From Simmondsia chinensis (Eukaryota; Streptophyta; Magnoliopsida; Caryophyllales; Simmondsiaceae), in assembly GCA_018398585.1 (NCBI GenBank), contig JAGTTD010000001.1, positions 4,900,501 to 4,964,500 of the forward strand: a stretch of 64,000 nt of DNA, read 5' to 3'. Below, in pieces: positions 45,901 to 57,100 of this stretch (its first letter is position 1; each line of letters begins with the position of its first letter). The notes under the pieces were generated by a model. The model did not search any database. It was not told where the DNA came from and saw only the letters and a program-made list of their open reading frames with translations. A program made the position numbers and the translations under genes.

Positions 45901-47532
45901 CTGGTTACAGCGGTCTATAATTGCGCACACGTCGGATGAGGTGAGTCTGGACAATATTCTCACCTTTATCACAGAGAACGATCTCTGCGGTTTAAGCCCT
46001 AAAGGGTTAAGCACCAATACTTTTGTCCTGATTTGTGATTCCGCTGAGACTTTGAAGTCCTACCTCGGCCCTCGTCGTGAGATTCTTCTTAAAATATTCA
46101 GCGAGGTCTCTAAATACTCTGGCGAGATCCTTGGATCAATTAGTAGAAGAGTATGGATCGAGGTTTTTGGATTGCCTGTCCAATGCTGGACTATGGACTG
46201 CTTTTCTGACCTCGCTAGATTATGGGGGAAGTTAGTCAGGGTAGACTCGAGGATGTCTGCCATGAGATGCATTGATGCTGCCAGAATCCTCATCGACACA
46301 TGTTCCCCATCACTTATTCATCGAATGGTACAAGTCCATTTTAACGGGGTGACCTGATTGGTCCTGGTCAAAGAGGGTAGCACAGAGCTAATTCCAGATT
46401 ACTCTCCCAGTGTTGTTGCTTTGGCAGCATCGGCCAGATTAGTAAGAGAACAGACCTCTTCAGCAATGAATCCGCACCGGGAACAATAGTGCACCACCCT
46501 GGCCCGGCATAACACATTGGCTCATCATTCACCTGTTCATAGGATGGCTGACATGGGCACTATTAGACCAGTGTATAGCATAATCGAGCTGTCGCGGGGT
46601 CAGCTTGCTTTCCATATTGAAGGTCAATATGTTGGTAGGTGGTCAGTGGAATGTAGCTGGCCACATGTTTCTCTTCCCCATCTGTCTCCACAGTGTAATG
46701 ATCGTATTCCAGTCCAGGAAGGGCGTGGAAACCAACGTCTACCCCCTTTGCTTCAATGGGTGGAGAGTGACATAGCTAGTTCAGCTCAGCCTCATGATTA
46801 GTCTTCACAGCTTGAGCATGTAACTCAAGACCCCGCCAGTGAAGATGATTATGGGTCCTCGGAGCCTATGTTCCCTCCAAGTTTTGAGCCCTCTGCTTTG
46901 AGAAGGTCGGAGCCTTGTATCGAGAGACCCAGTCGAGTTGGGATAAGAAAAGGAAAAGGAATGCTGACAAAAAGGAAGAGGAAAGCGTTGAAGCGTAAGG
47001 AGAAAGAGAATGAAAAGCGGGAGCTGTAGGAATTTCTGAAAGATATGTTGCCTACAAACAACACGTCAAAATCAACCAAGACCTCAGGCAAGCGGAAAAA
47101 AGGGAATCAGGCGAAATGGGGAAATTCGTCAAAGACAGCCGGGAAGAAGGAAAAATATAATTGGGGGAATCGATACGATAAGATCTCGAAAAAAGAGTAT
47201 GATAGGAGGATCATGCAAGCGGAGCGGGCAATAGAGATGGGGAAATTAGTAGGTTTTAACTTTGATGGTTTCGACCCACCAATGGTGGCAAACTTGCTTG
47301 CTAATTGAAGTAGATGGGTTTTCGGTTGAGGCACCAGTCTTGTTCCTGTTTTCCGTGTTGTTCTTCTGGTTCTTTTTCTTTTGGGATCCCTGTTTTTCTT
47401 TTGATGCCTGTTTGTTAATTGTTTGTTCTAGTCTCTTTGTTGTACCCACTTCCGTTTACGGGGTGGTTAAGGCCTCATCTTTTCGAGTTGTCTGTTTGTA
47501 CTTCGGCTTTGCCAATAATTATCAAAAAAAAA
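45901..47532 (+). mobile_element. L1-derived retroposon carrying ORF1 only
   Basis: A perfect 17-bp duplication, ATGTAATAATTTGATGA, flanks the unit (45884-45900 and 47533-47549), and it ends in a 9-bp A run after CCAATAATTATC. These are hallmarks of target-primed reverse transcription. It contains ORF1-like sequence and a 3' untranslated region but no endonuclease or reverse transcriptase. It must have been copied by another L1. It sits in the left arm region of a Mutator-type element. Confidence 0.85.
45941..47308 (+). pseudogene. L1 ORF1-like protein with DUF4283-type domain, broken
   Basis: The first part (45941-46357) has RRVWIEVFGLPVQCW, LARLWGKLVRVDSR and DAARILIDT, the C-terminal half of a DUF4283-type domain. 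After stops, another frame covers 46517-46801, and a lysine-rich part follows (GKGMLTKRKRKALKRKEKE near 46950, with a stop at 47026). The last part (47045-47308) is basic and ends in FNFDGFDPPMVANLLAN. The N-terminal part found in the relative at 31.9 kb is absent. ORF1 proteins of plant L1 elements bind RNA; this copy is not intact. Confidence 0.75.
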
Positions 47533-48172
47533 ATGTAATAATTTGATGAATTTTTGCAAGAGTCAAACCAATTTTATATAAAAGATGCTAATGTAGTGCA
47601 TGATAATAGTAATATATGACATGTACTTTCAGCAAAAAATTCAACAAATTAGAGTAAAAAATTCACTGAACTTGGATGTAAACTATTTGTATATTGCTAA
47701 AATCATGAGTCATATCTTCGTTTTTTGGTAAAAAAATCATAAAATCTAGTGAGTAAACTTATTTATGATCAAAATTATGTTTCACTTTAACATTTTTTAG
47801 CGAAAATCTATCAAATTTTTAAGTATGGTACTTGATTAATAAAATTTAAAACTTTAGGTTACCTGAATGATAAAATTTTTACACCTTAAGTTATCCTCAT
47901 TGTATATTTTGAAACGTAAGGTATCTAAATGCTAAATAGTCAAACCTTAGGGTAACTAAGTGATACTTTACGTATTTCTCTTGATAATACATACCCTAAC
48001 TTAAATATCGAAGGTTCGTCTTGGACCGTCACCCCTGGTTCCACCTCTTTATTTTCTCTGCGTCGGATCAACCCACTTGAGCCAAGGTTGATGCGACCCT
48101 CAGCTAGAGTGTGAAGGATTGTAACTAAAATCTACCCAACTATAAAAAAAGATGAAGATAGAAGGACAAGTA

Positions 48173-48631
48173 TGTTAAGTAACCCACGCACACAGAAACC
48201 CTAAATTGGGTTCCGAAATAAGTAAAATCAGGGTAGGGAAAGAAAAGAGACACAAAGATTTACGTGATTCAGCCAAAACCTACATCCACGGAAGGGGAGC
48301 AATGAATTTCACTATGAAATCAGAGATATTACAAGAGTGTTTATCTCCCACTTTCACTCTCACTATTTACTTTTGCTTTTGTTCACACACTCTGCCATTC
48401 CACAAAGAACAAGGCCCTATTTATAATCGACAAAAAGCCAGAACAGTCAGGGAGCTCAAAAGCCTCCTCATTACTATCATGGCTATCAATAACAACAGTC
48501 ATATGAAGAGCCAGCCTGAAATGCCATTCATATGAAGAGCCTTCCGTAATACCCAGCCATATAAAAAGTTTCAAGATATATTTTAGTCTTTAAGGCGTTG
48601 TTGGAGAAGCCCAGAAGTCTCCAACTCAACA
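48173..48631 (-). mobile_element. Solo LTR with perfect target duplication
   Basis: The plus-strand ends are TGTTAAGTAACCC and CCAACTCAACA, flanked by the perfect 5-bp duplication AAGTA (48168-48172 and 48632-48636). Sense is minus: TATAAATAGGGCC lies near 48425-48413 on that strand, followed by ACGTAAATCTTTGTGTCTC, a common Copia LTR pattern. No internal region is present. Confidence 0.85.
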
Positions 48632-48636
48632 AAGTA

Positions 48637-50240
48637 TTCTCAAGAGGTGCATGTATAATGGGACGGGGAGCCTAAATGTCATTCATTCCTCCAAACATCA
48701 TTCAGTCCCTTTTTTTGTCTCTTATGTGTTAAATGCCCTTGTAAGGTCATACCTTATTACTCTAGGCTCATATACCTAATTTATACATGTATCAAAGGTT
48801 TAGCTCGATTTTTGAAGAATTTCACCTAAAACTATTAGTAATTTTACCCTACATTTTCTTCTTCTTCTCCCGTTTCTCTCTCTCTCTCTTGTCTCTGTCT
48901 CTAATTTGAAGCAAAAAAATGAGACAAATTTACTAGTTGTAGAATCCTAGAACCCCGAATTAACCAAGAAAATGAAGCAAAGATGATTTACACACATCAA
49001 AGTTCGATCAAAGTTCGATATTAGTTTCAATTGACAGTAGGTGACGTTGTTGTGGTATTCTATTTACACTGGTTTACTCTACTGATGTGGGAATGATTTT
49101 TGCATCTTTAGGACTATATCAAGAGAGAAAGGAAAAGAGAGATAGTAACTATGGTATCAAGTATCTGTAACAGGGCATTTAGTATCAAGGACCTTTGACT
49201 TTAGACTTCGTATATATTTACTTGGGTTTTTATAGTAGCAAGCTGCTGAAATACATTTATTACGAAATTCATGTAGTATCTTCTTGTACAAGCAAGACTG
49301 TTCTTCTTCAGTTTCGTGTTCAGATCTCCATTGTTCTTCGTCTTCGTGCTTTGATATTGAGAACCATAGTAAAATACCATATGGGTATTGAACAGAATTT
49401 AATACGTCCGTATATTATTTGGCTCTATATATTTAAAAATTGGTCAAATTTCGTTTACCTACAAAAAGTTTATTCATGATTTTTTTTTTTTTTTTTTTGG
49501 TTTTTTTTTTAGCAACATTCATAATTAGATTAAAATACTAATAGAGTGGAAATAAACATAGTTCTTTCAATTTTGACTTGTTTTTTACGGTGTTACCCTA
49601 ATAGTGGTAGTCAGAGTATGATACATAATAAAAATTAATGTACAAGTCAATAGTTTGGAGGTTGAAGTGATAAACTTTGCAAAATATAAAATACAAATAC
49701 TTAATTTAGGTATAAGTATGTTTATTTTCAACTAGTCTTTTGCTTTTTATTCCCGAAAAATACGGATGCATGTATTAAATGGCTAACATTATAAAAAAAA
49801 AAGAATTTTATCATATTTTTGATAATTATATACAAATACCTTTTTAAACAAAAAAAATATAAATATGTATTTAATATGATAATTATACTGGTATTTTACT
49901 AACTATGGTGAAAATCCTAACCTCGGTCCATTAACAAACTAAATGGCCCGGCCCACTTACTTTCTCTACGCGGTGGTCTTGAGGTCAAGTATTTCGTTTA
50001 ATTGTACTTTATATCCATGGATGGGAGTTAGAGCTGAGTGGCAGATTAAAATAGGTGCTGTTAACATATCGGTTTAGAATAGAGAAGAATAACGAAACTA
50101 TTTAATAGTACTACTAGGCTTATATGTTTGATATTGTTGATCGATATTGTTACTTGTTGTTTGCTTGGTTGCATGTGGTATTGTTGCTCTTTTGGCGCTA
50201 GTTTTTTGTGCTTCCCGCTTTGTCGCATTATCGCGACTCT
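48637..50240. other. AT-rich spacer, no recognised feature
   Basis: This stretch has T runs near 49481-49498 and a (CT)n run near 48878-48890. No coding region or element end was recognised. Confidence 0.4.
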
Positions 50241-50249
50241 CTGGGTTGT

Positions 50250-50395
50250 TTGCTTTTTATTTTTTAGGTTGGGAGTTCGTGGACATTACCTTCCTTTAGG
50301 GTGGCACCCTAAAGAGGTAAGGCTGAGTACATCCTCCCCAGACCCTGTTCAAACAGGAACCCTTGTGGCACTGGGTTTTTTGTTGTTGTTGTTTG
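50250..50395 (+). mobile_element. RTE-type LINE 3'-tail fragment
   Basis: Starting at AGGTTGGGAGTTCG, it runs through a perfect hairpin (CTTTAGGGTG, G, CACCCTAAAG near 50296-50316), AGGTAAGGCTGAGTACATCC and GGCACTGGGTTTTTTGTTG, then GTTGTTG. This is the same tail as at 43204 and 62499. Confidence 0.7.
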
Positions 50396-50545
50396 GAGGT
50401 AAATTGGTTTTCATAGTTCATAAATTTTGCGTTGAATTTATAGTCTATAGTAGGGAAATAAAATTTTCCATTCAAAATTCAGTGTATGACATATCTTTGA
50501 TGATATTACCTTGTCGGTGTATTTGATGTCACTTTTTGTGGTATG

Positions 50546-50740
50546 ATATCACATTTTTCTAAAGAAATTTTCTAACATGTGCCCGTTAATTGCACTATAT
50601 TCTAGCATTTGATTGGCCAATGCTAAATTTATTATTCTTACCTTTGTACTTGGCCAATCAAATACTAGAATATGGTGCAATTAATGCACCTTAACATGTG
50701 CCCATTGAACACATGTTAGAAAGACCCTTTTCTAAAATAG
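50546..50740. mobile_element. Hairpin MITE
   Basis: Left arm 50570-50620 and right arm about 50650-50721 are inverted copies: TTCTAACATGTG at both ends, TTAATTGCAC inside and TTGATTGGCCAA at the loop. The right arm has about 20 extra bases. Outer TTTTCTAAA sequence may extend it. No target duplication was fixed. Confidence 0.7.
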
Positions 50741-50751
50741 GATTGATGAAT

Positions 50752-51071
<320 letters not shown>

Positions 51072-51410
51072 ATAAAAACAAAACAAAATAAAAAAATAAA
51101 CCTGTATCATGTAAAGTTAGGTTCAAGCTAAACCGAATGGAGTTTAGCCCCAACTTATGACAAGCTTAGCTCAAGCTTAAAGCTTCCAGACTCAACAAGC
51201 TTTGAGCTGAGTCCAAATTAAACAAAAATCAATAAGTCAAGCCTCAATACTGATGATCTCCAGCTCAGTTTGGCACATTTACACACCTATGCCTAACTAT
51301 TTTAATTCCATTGCACCATTCTTTCCAATCTTTGCCATCTTATCTCATCATTTGGTTAGGGTTTTCATACACAACATAAGGAGATAGGAAGACAAGGGGG
51401 TCTACTTGTG

Positions 51411-52034
51411 TGATGTCCTCCAAGAAAAAGAAGCTTTTGTCCAAGGGAATATTAAGAACTTCACATATGAGTCTAATGTGAATTTCACATACAAGTTGTG
51501 GTGAGTGAAGAGACCAACATATTAACCCAGTGGGTTACTCCACCTAATTGCAATTAGTTTTAGGATAGAACCTCGGGTTGGCTTATATATGGATTTCATG
51601 TATGTCAATTCCATGGTTCGTGCATAAAGGCCAGATGAAATTTAACATGGTATCAGAGCGAGTTGATTATCCTGATCTCTTGTTTATCGCACCATATCTT
51701 CATAAAGAGGGGTGCATTTGAGTTTGTCGCATCAACACTCTCCAGTAACTATTGGCTCTAATTGAACATACGATTCCCAGTTGGAGAGGAAAAGGCAAGG
51801 GTTGCGATTGTTGAGGACTCACATGTGAGGAGAAGTGTTAAAAACTCCACATGTGAGTTTAATTTGAATCTCACATAGAAGTTGTGAGAGTGAAGAGACT
51901 AATATATAAGCCTAGTGGGATATTCCACCTAATGACAATTGGTTTTAGGATAGAACCCGACTTGAACCTATATGTAGATCTCATATATGCCAACCTTCGT
52001 TGGGTCGAGCCTAAAAGCCCAGTGAAATTTAACA
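51411..52034 (+). mobile_element. TRIM element with LTRs of about 230 bp
   Basis: LTR 1 (about 51411-51647) and LTR 2 (51809-52034) share long blocks such as CTCCACCTAAT, TTTTAGGATAGAACC and GATGAAATTTAACA/CAGTGAAATTTAACA. The primer site TGGTATCAGAGC follows LTR 1 at 51648, and AAAGGCAAGGGTTGCGAT precedes LTR 2. The interior is only 161 bp and non-coding. The left end of LTR 1 is diverged and no target duplication was found. Related LTR fragments occur at 22.3, 42.2 and 62.7 kb. Confidence 0.75.
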
Positions 52035-52289
52035 AGGAGCCATATGACGATTTAGAACCCCTTTTCACTAAAAGGAGGGTTGAAAGTTGTCGCAACATGG
52101 GTTTTTTTTTCTTCTTTATTTTTTTTGGGTATACCACTCCACGAGAAAGAACAATAGATCGTTATGAATTAAGATGGAAAAAAAACTGAAATTAAATCAA
52201 AACATTAAAATACTAAAAGTAAAGAGTGTAAAGGGAAAGGAACATTGGTTTCATTGCTTACTTTGAAAATACAATACCTTACTCCTGTT

Positions 52290-53684
52290 TGTGAACATTA
52301 ACAAGCATAGAAACGTTAGGGAAGTCCCATCTGACAAAGGTGATTTCTGACAAAGGCGAAACCCTAACCGAAACAACCACCACCTCCATTCTCGTTGTGG
52401 GGGGGAGACAACCCGTCTCTCCCCCTCCCCTCGCTGCCGGTAGCCAACGCCGGTAGTTTCTTTCTTTTTTCTTCAGGCCCGTCGTTGGTGAGGCTCATCG
52501 GCGGCATCACAGGCCGTGCTTGACGGTGGGTGTCGATTGTTGTGGAGTATGGGTTCGAGTGCTGAATGTCGGGTCGGGAATGGTGATTTGGGTGTTGGAC
52601 CGTGTCATGTGAGGGTTCTCGCTCGTGCTCACGCCGTGTCCTTTCTCAACAGTCCTTCATTGCTGTGCCTTCCAGTTGCTTGACTCTCCTCCACCGAGTC
52701 CCTGCATCATCGCCGCTCTACCTCCTATGCCGCCGGATTTCACTGCTGATGCCCTGCCTTGTGAGGTTTTGGAAGCGTTCGTACGTGGATGTTTGTGGGA
52801 TGAGGATTGGTCCGATTCTTGAGTCGTCGCTCTCTTTGGGTTTCTCTCTGACCCGCTCGGGACCACATTTGTTTGGGGTAATGCTTTCCATTGTCCTCTC
52901 CGTGGTGGTCCTCCCTCAAGAGATGGTTTGTTGAGCTTTGGTGTCAGGATCAGGTTTTCCATTTTGCTCCCTGGCCCATTTCTGATGTTACTTCCTTGTT
53001 TTGTTGCCTCTATGGTTCTGGTCGTGGTTGATGATGGGTTTTCGTGGTTTGGGGTCTGGGTTCGTGAATCCGGGTCGGTGTTGTCTGGACTTCAGGTCGT
53101 ACGCTTGGTGTTTCTTGGGTGTTGGGTCTTGGGGGTGGGCCTCTTCGGTTTGGAGTTGGTTTGGTCATGCTTCGGGGTGTGTCTCCGCCGTCGAGGTCCC
53201 GTCCCCCCTCGATCCTCCTACCTTAGCTCCTTGCGTCTCTGGTGTTTGATCATGCCTCTGGTTGCCCCCCCTGCCACTGATTGTCGTATCTCCATCCGCA
53301 TCCTTGCGGTTCTCTTCCGTATAAAAGATCCAGCTGAATGGGCTGGATCGGGTTGAGGTCTCCGCTTGGATTTGATTGGTATCGTTTTTCCTTTGTAGTC
53401 TTGAGATTGTTTGCACTTTCATGTTTTGGGTGTTTTGAGGTGTTTCTTTTGGCTTTTTGTTGGTGTTTTTGGGTTTGGGTGTTTTGCTGGTTTGATGTTG
53501 GTTTTTTCTGGGGTGTTTTCCGGTGTTGGGTGTTTTGGTTTGGGATGTTCGGGTGTTTTTTACGGGTTGTGTATCGGGATCATTTGTTGCTTTGAATCTC
53601 TTGACTGGAAGTGTAAATTGTACCTTTCTTTCCTTTAATAAAATCCCACGATGGGTCAATTATCCAAAAAAAAAAAAAAAAAAA
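52290..53684 (+). mobile_element. Retroposed unit with 19-bp duplication and poly(A)
   Basis: The perfect 19-bp repeat ACAATACCTTACTCCTGTT flanks the unit (52271-52289 and 53685-53703), and it ends in 19 A after CAATTATCC, similar to the L1 derivatives at 22.8 and 47.5 kb. The 1.4 kb inside is GC-richer than its surroundings at the start (CTCTCCCCCTCCCCTCGCTG near 52416) and T/G-rich later. Open stretches exist (for example 52602-52934) but no protein family was recognised. It may be an L1 derivative or a retroposed transcript. Confidence 0.8.
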
Positions 53685-54100
53685 ACAATACCTTACTCCT
53701 GTTAATAAAATAATCCTTCCCCAAGCTGGATCCACTTTTACTATATATTTATTAGGCTACCTTATTACTATAAAACTCATATACCTATTTGGGTATGTAT
53801 TAGAGAAAAGTAATATTAGGTTTTACATATTTTTACATCTTTACTCTTTAGTCTACTTGTAACTAAGAAGGGTATCTGTGTCTTTGTACATTGTACTTGG
53901 CTTTATAAATAGAGCATGTATTTCTCTCAATTATTCACTCATTCAAGGAATTATATCATTCCTCTCACGTGGTATCAAAAGTCCTGCAAGAGACTCTCCT
54001 CTCTTCTCTCTCTCAATTTCCTGGTTAATTTTCTCTCTCTCCTCTCTACTAGTTATTGGCTGGAAATTTTTGTTTCAGTGCTTTCTTTTCATTATTTACC

Positions 54101-57100
54101 ATGGCAGCAAATGCCACATCCCCTCCCTCCCCTTCGGTACAATACCGACCCAACGTCCCCCTCCGGTCACCGTGCCCGGCCTACCCTATGCCGGCGCTGT
54201 GGCTAATACGCAAGCGGTGGGATCTCCCTTGGCCATGACCGATCTCCCCCATATCGGATCTATGTCCTCGAGTCTCTTTCTCAATGGCCTAACGAATATC
54301 GATGTCACCATCTCCGGTACTCCGTTAGGATTCACGAGGCCACAAAGCTCTCGATTTCTTGACAGGGCATCTCCTCTTCCCTCCCCCACTCCCTCTCCCA
54401 ACCACCATCGGCACCACCGTCTCCCTGGTGGCTCCCGACACCCACAAAACCCTCTCCCCTCTGCAAGTATCCTCCCACCGACAACCCACCACATTGGCAG
54501 CACCTTCGCTGCTGGTAGCCCGTCTGCCACGCTTGCTGGTGGTGGGGTGGCCCAGACATATGGCTGCGGTGGCACCATCACCGACCCCCCTAACCCTAAC
54601 CTTAATTTCTCCCATACAACAACTACCCCACTACTACTCCCTCTTTCTAGTATTTCAAACATTATAACTATTAAACTAGAAAATACAACTGATTGTACTG
54701 CCTGGAAAGAACAATTTCATATGCTCCTAATCTCTCACTAACTCATGGGTTATATTGATGGTTCCTTCCCCTGTCCCTCTAACTATATAAACAATAATGG
54801 AATCACATTACCCAATCCTGGGTCCGAACTGACCAAAGCTTACACTCTTGTATTGTTGCCACCCTTTCCCAACCACTTCTAAATGACATTGTTCGATTTC
54901 CCACATCTAAAGCCATGTCGGATGCCTTTGTCAAGCGATTCCGAGACCGTTCACTGTCCAAGGAATTTGACCTAAGATCCCAAATCATAAATCCCCAAAA
55001 ATATGGCAAGACTATGGAAAAATATCTCTCTGAATTAAATCAATTGCTAATGATTTAACTGCTATAAACTCTCCAATTTCAAACAGAAAACTAGTCCACT
55101 ATGCCCTCTACGGGCTCCCAATTGAATATGCTGCTTTCGCTACTTTTACTCGTAATACCTCCCCGACCTCCACTTTTGAAAAACTAAAAACGGACCTTTT
55201 AAATGAGGAGTGCTCAAACCCGGTGCCACGGGTGCTTCTCCACTAATCAACAACATGCATTAGTTTCTTCAAGTGCAGGTTCCCAAAACTTGAACTCTGG
55301 TTGTGGTGGTCGTGGTCGAGGTAAAGGACGAAAAAACGATCGCCGTGGCAATCGAGGGGCCCGCTCCGGGGGGACTATATCAACAGCATCAATCGGGACC
55401 ACAAACTCCTCACACCCAACCACACCCCACTCGGCTGCCCACTGCCCCTTTATTCAACTCCAATGGTATTCTCGGACTTGGACCACAACTCTGTCAAATC
55501 TGTAACCAAATGGGTCATAATGCAGTCTCCTGTCCTCATCGGTATGATTCAGCCTCTCTAACTAATCCTCCCCACTCTCTCGCTGCTTTTTCTGTCAACG
55601 ACTCACAAGATTACAGCTGGTACCCAGACTCCGGTGCTTCCAATCACATGACACTAAATCCAGGTATGCTTCATACTCTCCTTTCCTATGGTGGTCAAAA
55701 ACATGTTTTTGTTGGGGATGGGGCTCTACTACCTACAACACATGTGGGTTTAACATTTTTAAAAACGAAAAAATCGTCAACTTAAACTCGACAAAGTCAT
55801 GTTAGTTCCAAAATTAACTCACAATCTCTTATCTATCAAGAAACTTTACAAAGATAATGCATGCATGGTTGAGTTTCACTCTGAATTTTTTTTTTTTCTT
55901 TTTTTTTTTTTTTGTTAAGGACAAGATTACGAGGATCCCTCTGCTTCGAGTTCACAATAATGGACCACTCTACAGCTTCTTGCCTAATACTATTGGCCTC
56001 ATAGCCCAAACAATGTTCGGAGACCTTTGGCATCAATTAGGACGTGTAGGTAGACCTATGTTGGATGATCTATGCTCCCGCAACCTTATCCCAAGTGCCA
56101 GATTTACTGCTTTTGGTCAAACTTGTACTTTGGGCAAGTCGCACCGGCTTCCCTTTCAGTGTGCTTTGCATTTTGTTAGTTCCCCTTTACATTTAATACA
56201 TTCTGATGTATGGCAGTCGCTTGTTTTGTCAAACTCTTGTCATAAATACTATATTAATTTTATTGATGATTTTACTCGCTTCACGTGGCTCTATCCTATG
56301 AAACACAAATCTGAGTTCTTTCAAATATTTGAAAACGTCAAAACTTTCGTTGAAAACTAGTTTTCTACAAAAATCAAAATTTTCCAAAGTGACGGTGGAT
56401 GCGAGTTCGATCATCGTTGCATGAATGCTCTATGTTAACAACATGGCATTCACTTCCGTCTTTCGTGTCCTGATACCGCTCAAGAAAATGGGGTGGCAGA
56501 ACGAAAGCACCAACATATTATTGAAACGTCACAAATGCTTCTAATTCAGTCACATTTACCTTTTACCTTCTAGGATGATGCAGCTTGTACAACATGTTTT
56601 ATTATAAATCGTTTCCCCACTCCCATTCTCAAAAACTCATTCCCTTTCGAAAAACTTGTTCATCGAACTCCAGACTACTTTGGTTTTCACATTTTTGGGT
56701 GTAGTTGCTATCCCAATGTCACACCCCGTGCCCCTCATAAACTTGTCTCACGATCTATCCTATGCATTTTCTTAGGTTACGCTGCATGTTACAAGGGATA
56801 CCAGCGTCTTGACCCCCAAACAAGAAAAATTTATACAAATTGACACGTTAGGTTTAATGAAACTAGCTTCCCACACCCAGAATGGGTAAATCATGACACG
56901 ACACCGCCACCTGAAACCACATCAACTATACTTGATCTCCCCCTTCCCCTCCTACTTCCTTTACCATCGGGTCAACCATTCTTAAATGGACAACCCGCTA
57001 TCGCTCATATGTCCCATCACCCTTAGCCCATACCAACAACCCACTCCCCCACCGTGGCTGTTCCCCGCAACCCCTATGCCCTCGCTGAGGGGCCCCCACC

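Larger units (their letters stand above)
45769..47972. mobile_element. Mutator-type MITE split by a nested L1 derivative
   Basis: Long imperfect inverted arms (left 45769-45880, right about 47840-47972) share CACTTAGGTACCCTAA-type, TATACAATGAG and TTTTATCA.TYAGGTA blocks. The perfect 9-bp duplication TATTTCTCT (45760-45768 and 47973-47981) supports a Mutator-type insertion. Without the nested unit the element is about 555 bp and has no transposase. Confidence 0.75.

Noticed and set aside
51110..51300. Possible hAT MITE rich in CAAGCTT motifs
   Set aside because: No paired ends or 8-bp duplication could be found.
52928..53659. Open frames on both strands in the retroposed unit
   Set aside because: No family motif was seen, several overlapping frames are open at once, and the base composition is skewed.
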